Assembly: GCA_012960505.1 (NCBI GenBank)
Contig: DUBC01000022.1
Span: forward strand, 278 to 64,277
DNA: 64,000 bases
Reading direction: 5' to 3'
From: Verrucomicrobiales bacterium
GTDB taxonomy: Bacteria; Verrucomicrobiota; Verrucomicrobiia; Verrucomicrobiales; DEV007
Shown here: piece by piece, positions 16,040-26,700 of the stretch
Position numbering within the stretch: the first letter of the stretch is position 1
Layout of the letters: the number at the start of each line of letters is the position of its first letter
Position numbers and translations under genes: made by a program
The notes under the pieces: model-generated
What the model was told of the DNA's origin: nothing
Database searches by the model: none
The model's input: the letters and a program-made list of their open reading frames with translations, nothing else

Positions 16040-17091
16040 GCCCTCCCCACTGTTCCGCCCTCCACGAACTTCGCCTTGGTGGAGCTCTTGCGGCGGTCGT
16101 TCTTGCCGAGGGCTACGTTGTTGACCCATTGCACGATGCGGCGGACCACCGGGCGGTGGTTCCAGTGAATGTGAGCGACGGAGGGGTCACTCCAAATAAA
16201 GCTGCGGTCGGGGTCGGTGCAGATCAATGATACGTCATGCGGCACGCGCAGGCCTCGCTCGGCGAGGAAGTGCAGCGCCGCGTTGTAGAGATGTGGTTCG
16301 TCGAGGATTAGAGCGGTCGGGGGCGTGTGGTGGAACATCGCGTTGAGCTGCGCCGTGAAACCCTCACTAGTCGGCTTCCAGTCGGGAAGGTTGAATTTAT
16401 TGGTCTTGATCCCGGCGGCCTTTAACTCGTCGAGAAGTACTTGTTGGTTTTTTGCTGGCCGCGGCAGCCGCAGCGGTCGGTGACACAAGACCGAGATTCG
16501 TCGATGGCCGAGCGCGATCAGCCGGCGGGTGGCCGCGGCATAGGCGGGGACCTTGTCCGGCGCCATGGCTGCTATGGGAAAGTCGGCGTGGCGGCCGAAA
16601 AGTGAGAAGATGGGAATTTCTTGTCCCGCGAACCAAGCCAGTATCTCGCGCGAGCCGGCGCCCACCACCCAAGCATCTGCGGGGGTCTGTTTCACCATGC
16701 GGACGATTCGTTTCACGTCCATCCGCAAAGCGCTCAGGCATTTGGAGGTAAAAATGGGCGTATGGCCAGCTTCGCTCAGAAGATGATAGAGTTCGCTCAC
16801 GTAGCCCTCCGACTCTTCTGGAGGATCGTGGAACAAGATCGCCACTCGCAGCGCGGGTGTGGTATGATTCGCCTGGAGCACAATTCGGCGCTTGCAGCCA
16901 GGCCCCTGTCCCTTTAGCAATCCTTCCTTTTCGAGCAACTTCAGCGCGGCGTCGATGGTGTTGCGGTTGACGCCCAACTCTCTCTCCAGCAACAGGATTC
17001 CCGGCATGGTACCACTCCACTTGTCTTGCAAGATCTCAGAACGCAGATGCCTCGCGAGCTGTTGGGCGTGAGAGAGAAAGTGCAGAGCCAT
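16030..17091 (-). CDS. Transcriptional regulator: GntR-type winged helix plus LacI-type sensor domain
   Basis: This 353-aa cytoplasmic regulator has an N-terminal GntR-type winged helix (about residues 5-70; MPGILLLERELGVNRNTI is its recognition region). A periplasmic-binding-protein fold of the LacI/GalR type follows (about 78-345; GHRRISVLCH and PHDVSLICTDPD are typical). The combination is common in Verrucomicrobiota, where such regulators sense sugars. The protein ends at GGTVGRAPK as its relatives do, although its last codons overlap the sulfatase stub. It is the first gene of the GC-rich block and is divergent from the MoxR operon, with 159 bases between the two starts, so it probably controls that operon and itself. 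Confidence 0.82.
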   Translation of the reverse strand: MALHFLSHAQQLARHLRSEILQDKWSGTMPGILLLERELGVNRNTIDAALKLLEKEGLLKGQGPGCKRRIVLQANHTTPALRVAILFHDPPEESEGYVSELYHLLSEAGHTPIFTSKCLSALRMDVKRIVRMVKQTPADAWVVGAGSREILAWFAGQEIPIFSLFGRHADFPIAAMAPDKVPAYAAATRRLIALGHRRISVLCHRPLRLPRPAKNQQVLLDELKAAGIKTNKFNLPDWKPTSEGFTAQLNAMFHHTPPTALILDEPHLYNAALHFLAERGLRVPHDVSLICTDPDRSFIWSDPSVAHIHWNHRPVVRRIVQWVNNVALGKNDRRKSSTKAKFVEGGTVGRAPK

Positions 17092-17132
17092 GGTGTTGCC
17101 AAACCTTCTTTAGAAAAGGATAGTTGTCTAGG

Positions 17133-17145
17133 CAAGAAATTCTTG
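17133..17145. promoter_or_regulatory. Candidate operator between regulator and MoxR operon
   Basis: The sequence CAAGAAATTCTTG is an inverted repeat of six bases per arm around one central base, lying between the divergent starts at 17091 and 17251. A dimeric GntR/LacI regulator would bind such a site. It is the only clear palindrome I saw in this gap; assignment is inference. Confidence 0.3.
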
Positions 17146-17250
17146 TGAAGGCCTAAGTAATAGCAATAATAGAAGTACAAGCGACCAATTAAGAAGCCGC
17201 CTTCCTAATAACTGACAAGGGAGAACCCATTTAGCACCAATTCCGAAAAC

Positions 17251-18276
17251 ATGAACAAAGAATCCGAAGAAATAGAAGCCGTAGAGCGACTCGGCGAAGC
17301 GAGGGACAAGATCGTAACCGAATTGCGCAAGACGATAGTCGGCATGGAAGACGTCATCGACGAAATGATGATAGCCATCTTTGCCCGCGGTCACTGCCTG
17401 TTGGTGGGAGTGCCCGGTTTGGCCAAGACTCTGCTGGTAAGTTCGCTGGCGGAGACGATGTCCTTGGGTTTCAAACGTATCCAGTTCACGCCGGACTTGA
17501 TGCCGTCCGACATCACCGGGACAGAGCTACTTCAAGAGGATCCGGAGACGCACGAGAGACGATTCAAGTTCCAGAAAGGACCAGTGTTCACTAATTTGCT
17601 CCTTGCTGACGAGATCAACCGGACGCCACCAAAGACGCAAGCGGCGTTACTGGAAGCGATGCAGGAGAAGCGCGTCTCTTCAGGAGGTGAAGATTTTAAG
17701 CTCGATGAACCGTTCTTTGTTCTCGCTACCCAGAATCCGATCGAGCAGGAAGGCACTTACCCGCTACCCGAAGCGCAACTCGACCGATTTCTCTTTAATA
17801 TTATGGTGAAGTATCCGAGCCACACGGAAGAACTCGACATCGTACGCAAAGTGACCGGTGACGATGAGCCCGATTTAAAAGAGGTAGTGGACACTGCCTC
17901 TATCCTCGAGTTTCAGCACTTGGTCAGACGTATTCCAGTTTCCGATCATGTCAATAACTATGCGGTGACGCTGGTCCGGGCGACCCGTCCGGACGCACCG
18001 GACGCGCCGGACTTTGTGAAGAATCTCATGGCTTGGGGTGCGGGCCCGCGAGCCTCGTTGAACCTCGTCCTCGCCGGCAAAGCGCGGGCGGCCCTGCGCG
18101 GGCGGTGTCACGTTTCGATTGACGATATCAAGGCTCTCTGCCTGCCGGTGCTCCGTCATCGGATCATTCCCAATTTCGCGGCACGATCGGAGGGGGAGAC
18201 TTCCGATACACTCATCGCCAAGCTTCTCGATGAGGTTCCATCGGATGAGAAGCTACTTGGGAAAAAAGCCAGTTAG
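17251..18276 (+). CDS. MoxR-family AAA+ ATPase
   Basis: This 341-aa cytoplasmic ATPase shows the Walker A motif GVPGLAKT (53-60), the Walker B motif LLADEINR (117-124), the MoxR signature ATQNPIEQEGTYPLPEAQLDRF beginning at residue 159, and a C-terminal AAA lid. Length and motifs are typical of the MRP/MoxR group. MoxR proteins work with von Willebrand A (VWA) proteins as chaperones that remodel partner complexes, for instance when loading metal or activating enzymes. Here it opens an operon with DUF58 and two VWA membrane proteins, the standard arrangement for MoxR-DUF58-Bat systems. The divergent GntR/LacI-type regulator is a likely controller. Confidence 0.93.
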   Translation: MNKESEEIEAVERLGEARDKIVTELRKTIVGMEDVIDEMMIAIFARGHCLLVGVPGLAKTLLVSSLAETMSLGFKRIQFTPDLMPSDITGTELLQEDPETHERRFKFQKGPVFTNLLLADEINRTPPKTQAALLEAMQEKRVSSGGEDFKLDEPFFVLATQNPIEQEGTYPLPEAQLDRFLFNIMVKYPSHTEELDIVRKVTGDDEPDLKEVVDTASILEFQHLVRRIPVSDHVNNYAVTLVRATRPDAPDAPDFVKNLMAWGAGPRASLNLVLAGKARAALRGRCHVSIDDIKALCLPVLRHRIIPNFAARSEGETSDTLIAKLLDEVPSDEKLLGKKAS

Positions 18277-18285
18277 CGGCAACTC

Positions 18286-19215
18286 ATGTCAGAGAATTTG
18301 CCCGATACCAACTACCTTGACCCCGAGCTGTTGCAGCGCATGGGTGATCTTGAGCTCATCGCTCGCGAAGTGGTTGAGGGCTTGCGGGTAGGGAGTCACC
18401 GCAGTCCACTTCGAGGCTTCAGCACGGAGTTTGCTCATCACCGGCAATACTCGCCGGGCGACGAGATCCGCGACATCGACTGGCGGGTGTATGGACGCAC
18501 TGACCGTTATTATACTAAGCTTTATGAGGCTGAGACGAACTTCGACTGCACTATCCTGATCGATGCCAGCGCTTCGATGAACTACGGTTCGGGGAAGGTC
18601 AACAAGTTGGAGTATGCCAAATTTCTTGCCGCCTCGCTGGCGTATGTCGTGCTCAAGCAGCGGGACTCGGTTGGTCTGTCGGTGTTCGATTCGGAGATGC
18701 GTGAGTACTTGCCGCCACGTTCGGCGATGGGAGTGATACTGCAGATTGACCAGCTTTTACGCGATATCAAACCGACCCCGAAGACGAGCATCGCTAAGCA
18801 ACTGCACGACATTGCATTGATGATGAAGCGCCGCTCGTTCGTGATCCTAATTTCAGATCTGTTTTCGGACGTGGACGACATCCTCGCCGGGCTCGATCAC
18901 CTCAGGCATGACGGGCACAACGTGGTCGTGTTGCACACGCTCGACCCGTACGAGATCGAGTTCCCGTTCAAGGGCACGTGGCAATTCGAGGGGCTGGAAG
19001 GGGAGGAACCGCTGACGACGCAACCCGAACGAATACGCGACGACTACCTAGCCGGATTCGGCGAATACATGGAGGCGCTGAAGGCGGGTTGTGTGGCGAG
19101 CCACGTTGACTACACCACGGTCGACACTTCGCAGCCGCTCGACCTGGTCTTGAGCGAATTTTTCAACGAACGCCAATCGACGCTCAGCGGCGGATCCGCT
19201 GCCGCCCGCCTATGA
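18286..19215 (+). CDS. DUF58 domain protein with VWA-like MIDAS motif
   Basis: This 309-aa cytoplasmic protein has the DUF58 core (SPGDEIRDIDWRVYGR, about 57-72) followed by a von Willebrand A-like fold with the metal-binding motif DASASMN (about 92-98, DxSxS). DUF58 proteins are the usual second component of MoxR modules and are thought to link the ATPase to membrane-bound VWA partners. It starts nine bases after the MoxR stop, and its stop overlaps the next start by four bases (ATGA), so translation is coupled. No signal peptide is present. Confidence 0.9.
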   Translation: MSENLPDTNYLDPELLQRMGDLELIAREVVEGLRVGSHRSPLRGFSTEFAHHRQYSPGDEIRDIDWRVYGRTDRYYTKLYEAETNFDCTILIDASASMNYGSGKVNKLEYAKFLAASLAYVVLKQRDSVGLSVFDSEMREYLPPRSAMGVILQIDQLLRDIKPTPKTSIAKQLHDIALMMKRRSFVILISDLFSDVDDILAGLDHLRHDGHNVVVLHTLDPYEIEFPFKGTWQFEGLEGEEPLTTQPERIRDDYLAGFGEYMEALKAGCVASHVDYTTVDTSQPLDLVLSEFFNERQSTLSGGSAAARL

Positions 19216-21389
19216 GTTTTCTCAATCCACTACTGCTGTTCGCGGCTCTCGGGGTGGCACTGCCGATCCTCGCGCACTTGCTCAACCGGCAGAAGGTCAA
19301 GCGCACCGATTGGGCGGCGATGCAGTTCTTGAACCGCAACGTGCGCGTGCGCTCCCGGCAGCTCCGACTGAAGGACATCATTCTGCTCTGCCTGCGCTGC
19401 CTGGCGATCCTGCTGTTGGTGGCGGCTCTCGCGAAGCCGTCGTGGCGTGACGGGGCGAGCTGGATCCCCGGTGAGACTCGGGCCGGGGTCGTCATCGGGA
19501 TTGACGCCTCGTTCAGCATGGAGCACGGCGGAGAAAACACGACCCGCTTCGATCGGGCTTTGAATCAGGTGGAGGTCATCAGCGAGCACATTCACCCCGG
19601 AGATCCAGTCTCCGTCATCCTGCTCGGCGGCGAAGACGAAGTTCTGATCCACAACATGGCCTTCGACCGGGAGCGCTTCAACGACCTCCTGCAGGAGGCG
19701 AAGGCGACGCCGGCGGGGCTGGATCTAGATGGCGTTCCCAAGCGGCTCAAGGTGCTGGTCGAGGACATGGAGGCGCTTCAAAAAGAGGTCTACTTCATCA
19801 CCGACGTGCAGGCTCGGGACTGGAGACGCTCCTCGGCGCGCTTCCAAGAGGCGCTCGCCGACCTGCGTAACGACGCGGAAGTTTTTCTCGTTCCGTTGCC
19901 AGGCTCGCCCGCGAACCTCGCCGTCACCGACCTCGACCTCGTCTCTGGAGTGCTTCGTAAAGGCACAACCGCCCGCTACCATGCAACGGTGCGCAACTGT
20001 GGCACCGAGCCTGTTTCCAATATTGAGGTTCAGTGCCGGGTCGAGGGCGTGCAAATCGACACCAAGACGATCCCCCTTATCACAGCGGGAAGTTCTGAAA
20101 CGGTGTCGCTCTTTGTCCCTTTTCACAACGCTGGCCCCACGCGTATCACCGCCGAGATCTCCGGAGATCTCCTCCCGACCGACAATGTGCGGCGAGTTGT
20201 GGCGGTGGTCCGAGACCGCGTCTCGGTCCTCTGCGTGGACGGATCGGATGGCGATGCGGGCCGCCTGATCGTGGCCTCCCTGTTGGCGCGCGGTGACGGG
20301 GCGCAAGACGAGGACTACGTGGTCCGTTCAGTGCCGTGGCTTTCCCTTCCATCCCAACCGTTGGACGACGTCGACGTCATCGTTCTCGCCGATGTCCCGG
20401 AGATCACCCCGGAGCAGGTCACCCAGTTCTCCCGTCATGTTAGGGAAGGCGGCGGGCTGGTCTGGTTTGCCGGGGAAAATGTAAAATCCGCCGTTTGGAA
20501 TGAACGCTCTGCAAGCGGCCCCAACCCGCTCCTCCCAGCCAAGCTCGGCCCGCCAGTGGATGCGAGCACGTCCCATGGAGCCGGTCGGCCGCTGGATCCA
20601 GCCATGCCGGATCACAGCGTCTGCCTTCCCTTGCGTTCGCTTCCGGAGGACCTCTTTAGCGAAACACGCTTCCTGACACGGCTGGACGTCGAGCCGGCTC
20701 CCTCCAGCTTCCCGGTCTTAAGCCTTGCCGGAAGCGGCGCCCCGATCCTGCTGGAGCATTCGCTCGGCCGCGGGCAGGTGTTCATGTTTACCACCTCGGC
20801 GGAAACCAGCTGGAACAACATGGCGCAGACGCCGGTCTTTCCGATGCTCATGCAGCAGATCGTGACCTACCTTGCGGGACGGGAGTTTGAGCCGCCGCGC
20901 GTGGTTGGCGATTCCCTCTCGCTGTCCTACGTCGAACAACCGGATGCCAGCGACGCGGTCTTCGACACGCCCTCGAAGGAGTCGATCACCGTCCCGGTGC
21001 GAGAACATCGCAATCAGTTCGTGGCTCTGCTGGAGAATGCAAAGGAAGCAGGATTCTACGAGGCCCGGGTCAGTGTGCAGGCCCCCGGGATGCCGGTGGC
21101 AGTCAACGTCGACCCCCGCGAGTCGGACGTCACGTCTCTCACCGCCTCCGAGTTGAACAAGAATCTCAAAGGGACCAATGTCACGGTGGCCACTTCGGAA
21201 GCGGAGCTCGCGGCGGCGATCGAAACATCCCGCACCGGCCGCTCGTCGTGGCGACAGTTCATGATCGCGGGGCTCATCTTCCTGCTGGTCGAGAGTCTCC
21301 TCGCCGACCGCCTCCGCAAAGGAAAGCGATCGCGTAGCAAACAACCGGATCCCGTGCCGGCAACCCTCACCGGAGCCCAAGATGCCTGA
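19212..21389 (+). CDS. BatA-type membrane protein with VWA domain
   Basis: This 725-aa protein starts with the BatA N-terminal region (FLNPLLLFAALGVALP, then LAHLLNRQK), with two transmembrane segments in the first 80 residues. A VWA domain with the intact MIDAS start DASFSM follows (about 97-102), then a beta-sandwich region resembling CARDB (about 235-320), and a C-terminal membrane segment near residue 685. It belongs to the aerotolerance-related (Bat) membrane proteins of Planctomycetota and Verrucomicrobiota. The large middle part is probably periplasmic. Coupled overlaps on both sides (ATGA at the start, eight bases at the end) place it firmly in the operon. Its partners are probably the MoxR ATPase and the second VWA protein. 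Confidence 0.85.
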   Translation: MSFLNPLLLFAALGVALPILAHLLNRQKVKRTDWAAMQFLNRNVRVRSRQLRLKDIILLCLRCLAILLLVAALAKPSWRDGASWIPGETRAGVVIGIDASFSMEHGGENTTRFDRALNQVEVISEHIHPGDPVSVILLGGEDEVLIHNMAFDRERFNDLLQEAKATPAGLDLDGVPKRLKVLVEDMEALQKEVYFITDVQARDWRRSSARFQEALADLRNDAEVFLVPLPGSPANLAVTDLDLVSGVLRKGTTARYHATVRNCGTEPVSNIEVQCRVEGVQIDTKTIPLITAGSSETVSLFVPFHNAGPTRITAEISGDLLPTDNVRRVVAVVRDRVSVLCVDGSDGDAGRLIVASLLARGDGAQDEDYVVRSVPWLSLPSQPLDDVDVIVLADVPEITPEQVTQFSRHVREGGGLVWFAGENVKSAVWNERSASGPNPLLPAKLGPPVDASTSHGAGRPLDPAMPDHSVCLPLRSLPEDLFSETRFLTRLDVEPAPSSFPVLSLAGSGAPILLEHSLGRGQVFMFTTSAETSWNNMAQTPVFPMLMQQIVTYLAGREFEPPRVVGDSLSLSYVEQPDASDAVFDTPSKESITVPVREHRNQFVALLENAKEAGFYEARVSVQAPGMPVAVNVDPRESDVTSLTASELNKNLKGTNVTVATSEAELAAAIETSRTGRSSWRQFMIAGLIFLLVESLLADRLRKGKRSRSKQPDPVPATLTGAQDA

Positions 21390-23772
21390 CGCGATCCCAA
21401 TCATTGGCCAGATCGAGCAGGTCTTCTGGGCCCGCCCATTGCCTACCGGCACCCTCGTGGCGATCTTCGCCGCGATCGTGTTGTTGAGCATCTACCTCTA
21501 CCGCCGCCCGTGGGGATTGCCATTGTGGCTGCGGGCCTCCCTCGCGGTTGCCCGGGTGCTGGTCCTCGCCCTGGTCGTGGCCACCCTGCTCGAACCGACC
21601 GCTGTCGTGTCGGAGCCGCACACGCGGGTGCGCAGTCTACCGGTTCTGCTCGATGTTTCGGAAAGCATGTCGATGAAGGACCAGCGCAAACGCCCCGAGG
21701 ATCTCGTCGACGCCGCCGCGGCCCTGGGCATGGTTCCTCTCGGGGAAGGAGCCGAGGATGAGGCCGACCGCACGACGATGGGGCTCGACGTGAAACAACG
21801 CCAGACGATCGCCTCAGCCTCGCGCCTTGATCTCGGCGCGTCCGTCCTCACCCAATCGGCCCGCCCGATCTTCGAATCGCTCGGCGAGTCTCTCGATCTC
21901 AGCTACCACGCCTTCGGCCAGTCCACGCGCCTGATTAGCGACGGCGAGGTGGTGAGCGCCGGGGACCTGGCAGGGCTGGCAGCCACGCAACCGGGAACCT
22001 CGATCGCCGCGTCACTGGAGGCGGTGGCCAACTCCGGCGGGATCCCCCCGGCGGGCATCATCTTGCTGTCCGACGGCATCGACAATACGACATCGCAGCG
22101 GTCCGAGGCAGTCCTTCAGGATCTTGGGGCGCGCGGCATTCCGGTCTACACCGTGCCGCTCGGTCTGCCCGATCCGGATGACGTCTCAATCCGCAACATC
22201 GTCATGCAGGAGGTAGCCTTCTCCGGCGACCGCGTGCCGGTCCTGGTCCACCTCCAATCAGAGGGTTACGAGCGACGGACAGCGCGGCTGTCGGTGCTTC
22301 TAAATGATCGACGCGTCTCCTCTCGCATTGTTCGCTTTGAGGGTGGGCTGCAATTCGAAGAGATCGATTTTCGCGTTGATGTTTATGAGAAAGGCGCAGC
22401 ACAGATCGACGTGATCATCGAGCCGTTTGACGACGAAGTCTCGACCGTAAACAACCGTGTTGCGCGAAGTATCCGGGTCGTGAATGAAAAGGTCAACGTG
22501 CTCTACATCGAGGGTAATGCCCGATGGGAGTTTCGCTACCTGCGTGCGATCATCAAACGCGACCCGCGGATCAACGCCACCTTTATCGCGTCCAACGTCG
22601 GGCCCGAGGTCGCACGAAACTCTCCGGAACACATCGAGCGGTTTCCCGACAGCCGAGATGACGCTTTCCAATACGACTTGGTGATTCTCGGTGACGTCGA
22701 TGCATCCTTTTTCACCGATGAAGAGCTTGGGCTGCTGGAAGAACTCATCCGGGACCGGGGCGCATCGCTGCTGATGCTTTGTGGCCCGATGCACTCGCCC
22801 GGCTCATATACGGGTACGCTGGTGGAGACCATGCTCCCGGTTCGGTTTGATGCCGAAGCGGGGTGGGGAAAAATCGCAGAATCGGTTTACCCGGTGCTGA
22901 CCCCCGAAGGTCGAAGCAGCCTGGTGATGACACTGGAGAACGAGGTGGAGTTCAACGATCGCATCTGGAGCCGTATGGCACCGATGGATCAGTTGCCGCC
23001 GCTGCTGTCTGCCAAGCCTGGCGCGACCGTGCTCGCAGTGCTCTCCGACAGCACTGCGCGGGACCAGAGCTACCCGTTGGTTGCTTGGCAGCGCTACGGG
23101 ACGGGCAAGTGCATGTCGATCGCTTCGGACCGGCTGTGGCGGCTGCGTTACAAGACCGGCGACAAATACCACTGGCGCGTCTGGTCGCAGTGCATTCAGT
23201 TCATGACGCTCTCGCGGCTGATGGGTGAGCACAAACGCATCCGGTTGGAAACCGACCGCTCGGTGTACCCCGTCGACGGTCAGTGCCGCTTGTATGCTCA
23301 TGTTCTGGACGACAACTTTGAGCCGATCATCCAGCCGGTGTTTGAGGTTTACGTGACGAGCATTGATAGCGGGCAAGCAAAGAAACTCGTCAACCTTCGG
23401 CCAGACAGGTCGCAACCCGGTCTCTACGAGGGCTACTTCACCCCGCCGGAACGGGGCCGATACAGACTTGAGGCCAACGAAGACGACCGCAAGGTGTCAA
23501 GCACCACGGAGTTCCAGGTCAGCGACGTCCGGCAGGAGTTGCTGGACACCGACATGCGTCCCGAACACTTGCAACGCATTGCCGACCTGACCGGTGGGGC
23601 CAAACTCGGGGTCCGCGAACTCCCCGAACTCACCTCCCTCGTGAAAGGCGGGCTAGTCATCACCACGGTCCGCTCCGAGCGCCCGCTGTGGGACAACGGC
23701 ATTGTCGCCCTGTTGCTTGTCGGCCTGTTAGGGGCCGAATGGATTCTACGGAGGAGACACGATCTGCCATGA
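21382..23772 (+). CDS. Second VWA-domain membrane protein with GATase1-like region
   Basis: This 796-aa protein has two N-terminal transmembrane segments (about 19-37 and 48-72), a VWA domain beginning with LLDVSESMSM (about 88-97, DxSxS), and Ig-like beta regions. It then has a class I glutamine-amidotransferase-like fold without a catalytic cysteine in the usual place (around LLMLCGPMHSPGSY, about 462-475), and a final membrane segment near residue 775. This is the layout of the large 'VWA/glutamine amidotransferase-like' proteins seen next to BatA in Planctomycetota. It overlaps both neighbours and is probably a membrane partner of the VWA protein encoded just upstream. Confidence 0.82.
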   Translation: MPDAIPIIGQIEQVFWARPLPTGTLVAIFAAIVLLSIYLYRRPWGLPLWLRASLAVARVLVLALVVATLLEPTAVVSEPHTRVRSLPVLLDVSESMSMKDQRKRPEDLVDAAAALGMVPLGEGAEDEADRTTMGLDVKQRQTIASASRLDLGASVLTQSARPIFESLGESLDLSYHAFGQSTRLISDGEVVSAGDLAGLAATQPGTSIAASLEAVANSGGIPPAGIILLSDGIDNTTSQRSEAVLQDLGARGIPVYTVPLGLPDPDDVSIRNIVMQEVAFSGDRVPVLVHLQSEGYERRTARLSVLLNDRRVSSRIVRFEGGLQFEEIDFRVDVYEKGAAQIDVIIEPFDDEVSTVNNRVARSIRVVNEKVNVLYIEGNARWEFRYLRAIIKRDPRINATFIASNVGPEVARNSPEHIERFPDSRDDAFQYDLVILGDVDASFFTDEELGLLEELIRDRGASLLMLCGPMHSPGSYTGTLVETMLPVRFDAEAGWGKIAESVYPVLTPEGRSSLVMTLENEVEFNDRIWSRMAPMDQLPPLLSAKPGATVLAVLSDSTARDQSYPLVAWQRYGTGKCMSIASDRLWRLRYKTGDKYHWRVWSQCIQFMTLSRLMGEHKRIRLETDRSVYPVDGQCRLYAHVLDDNFEPIIQPVFEVYVTSIDSGQAKKLVNLRPDRSQPGLYEGYFTPPERGRYRLEANEDDRKVSSTTEFQVSDVRQELLDTDMRPEHLQRIADLTGGAKLGVRELPELTSLVKGGLVITTVRSERPLWDNGIVALLLVGLLGAEWILRRRHDLP

Positions 23773-26700
23773 GTGACGGAACCCAAGAGTTCACCCTCAA
23801 ATCGCGTCTGCGCGCGGTGTGGCGCCGCACGCAGCGCAAGCACTACAGCGCCGGCTTGCTGGCGATGTGCCGTTGGGGCATTCCGCTCTTCCTGCTCGGG
23901 ATGGCGGTCGACCGGCTGGCCTACTTGCCGACAGCGGGCCGGGCGGTGATCTTGGGGATCCTCGTGTGCGTTTCCTTCTACAAGGCATGGCGTCATGGCT
24001 GGCGGCACCTGCGGCGCTTCGACGCCGCGCGAACCGCGCTGGCGATCGAGGATCAGCACGGCGGACTCGAGAGCTTACTCGTCACCGCCGTACAGTTCGG
24101 GAATTCCGAGTCTCCCTCCGGGACCTCGGCAGCACTCTGGGATGTGACGCGTAGCAAGGCCGAGGGCGCCGCTGGGGATTTGGAACCCCGCAAGATCGTG
24201 ACCTTTCGGGCCCTTTGGGGGCCGGTCTGGGTGACCCTGATCCTGGCCGGGGTGATGTTGGCGATCGGCGTGCTCAACGGCCCTTTTCTCGCCGCAGGAT
24301 TAGCGCGCATCTTTAATCCCTGGCTGGCAATTTCCTACCCGACCTACACCATCCTGGATCTCGGGGTGGGGGACATGGTGGTGAAGGAAGGGGAGACCGC
24401 GCAGATCGTGATCGGGGTGTCCGGCGTGGTGCCCGACAAGGCGAAGCTCTTCCTGCGAACCGGTGAGGGGCGTCCGCGCGAGATGGAACTCGAGATCAAC
24501 GATGACAGTTGCGAATACACCATCGCTTCCGCCTCCCGAGACTTCAGCTACCGGATGAAGGCCGGGGATGCGCGCAGCGATTGGCATCAGGTCCGCGTGA
24601 TCAACGCACCGCGGATCGTGCAAGTGCAGGTTGGCCTTGAGTTTCCCGCCTACCTCGAACGTTCCGCCGAATCGGTGGAGGCATTGACCCTGACCGTGCC
24701 ACAAGACACTCGACTCCATTGGGATCTCACTCTCGACCGCCCCATCCGCGAGGCGGTGCTCAACCGTGACGGCAAAGAACCGCTGCCGCTGCAGGTGACC
24801 AACGACGGCCGTCAGGTTGTTGTTGAGGAAGAGGTGGAAGCCTCGCGGGGCTACAGTTTCTCGTGGGTGGAAAAAGAATACGGGTTCGATTTCACCAGCC
24901 CGCGCTACTACCTGCAGGTCGCCTCGGACCAGGCGCCGCGGGTTGAATTAACTTCGCCCGAATCGAATCTCGTCGCGATGATCGGTCGCCAGCTCAGCCT
25001 CGCTGTCCGCGTCCAGGACGATCACGGCATTGGCTCAACCGCCGTCGCCTATCGTGTGAATCAACGTGATGAAACAGCCGTTGAACTGAACCTCTCCCCT
25101 CAGAGTGGGCAGGGCGAGCAGCCAATCGACTGGGACTACCGAGAGACGCTACCCGACCTGAAAATCGGCGACACCGTATCCTTCACCTTGGAAGTCAGCG
25201 ACCGTTACCCGGGGCAGAACGGCCCGCACGTCGTTCGCTCGGAGACACGGCGAATGACGTTCCTCTCCAAAGAGGATTATCTCGAACAGATCCAGAAGAA
25301 GAAAGACCGCCTGCTCTCGCGCGTTCAGACGTCCTACCGCCAACAGCGCGCGGCGTTTGATAGTGTGCGCAACCTTGAACCGAACGCCGACGATTATATG
25401 CAGGCCTGTCAGGTCGAAGCGATCCGGCAAGAACTGGTGCGGGACCAGCTCAAGGGGATCGCGGAACGGTTGAAGGACTTGCTCGATGACCTGGCCGCGA
25501 ACAACGTCTCGGATGCGACTGAGGGCGAGTCCCTCGACCACGTTCGTACCGCGTTGCGCGACATCGCGGACACACACTTGGCTGACGCGGCATCCCGCCT
25601 GCGACACCAGTCCGGCGTCGCAGGGGGCGATACGCAGGAATCACCCGACCCTTCATCCGCAGCGCGTGCAGTCAACACGGCCGCCCGCGAGTTGGGCAGC
25701 CTGGTCTTGCTCCGATCCATTGATACGGCCCAGGAAGTCTACGCACGGGAAGCCCGCATGCTGGCGCAGGTCCAAGCGTCCTTGCGATGGCGTACCGTCC
25801 AAGCCGAGCCGGGAGTATCTCTCTCCAAGGAACAAGATGAGCTGGCGCAGTGGACCCATCGCCTGATCACAGATCTTCAAAATGGGATGCGCTACGAGAA
25901 GCGACCGTTGGCCGTTCTCCGGCTGATCCAAAGTGTCAAGGGGGTGCAGGCTGCCCAGACTGAAGAACGGATGCGTCAAGCTGCGGTGTTGATCACGCAA
26001 GGCCAAGTCGATCAGGCAGAGCGTCTTCAGGCCGAGTTGGTCACGACCTTGCTCGATGCGGAGTTCAGTGTGCGCCTCAGTGGGGCGTACTCGACGCTGA
26101 TCAAAACCCGAGATCAAATGCGTTCGATCGTCAGTGCCCAGGAGATGCTCCGCGAACAGTGTGCCGGCATGTCAGCTCAAACCTTTGAGACACGCGCTGC
26201 CCAAGTCGCACAAGCCCAAACAATGCTTCGCAAGCGCCTGCTGACCCTGCTCCTGCAAACCGTACCTGCGCCGCGGACCCAGCTCTTTGATGAAAGTTGG
26301 CCGGAGGCGCCCCCGGTTCAATCCCTGTTGAAGGGAGCGGACCGCGCGATGGCGGACGCGCTTGAGCGATTCGCTGCTGGTCAACAGGAGGCGGCCATCT
26401 CACAGCAGCGCGAAGCAGAGCAGGCCCTGACTCATCTGACTGGGCTCGTGGATCATTGGTCCGCGGAATTGGGTCTTAAGACCTTGGGTCTGAGTGCGCT
26501 GGTCGCCGTGACAGGCGAGCGCCTCGCGATCATCGAGGAGGCCGAGGCACAGGTAATCGCTCTGCTGGAGAAAACCGATATCGCTGCGGCAGACGAGCAG
26601 AAAGTCGATGGCCTGGCTGAGCCTCAGCTTCTCCTGACCGAGGAACTGGCCGCCTTTAACTCCGACCTCGTGGTGCAAAGCCAGTCGAAGTCGGATCGTG

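Noticed and set aside
19230..23415. Several long minus-strand open frames opposite the VWA genes
   Set aside because: They are arginine- and histidine-rich, lack recognisable domains, and lie opposite well-supported genes in GC-rich DNA, where stop codons are rare.
23688..23769. An upstream start for the giant coiled-coil protein
   Set aside because: It would add 27 residues overlapping the previous gene; the ATGA-coupled start at 23769 matches the other junctions of the operon.
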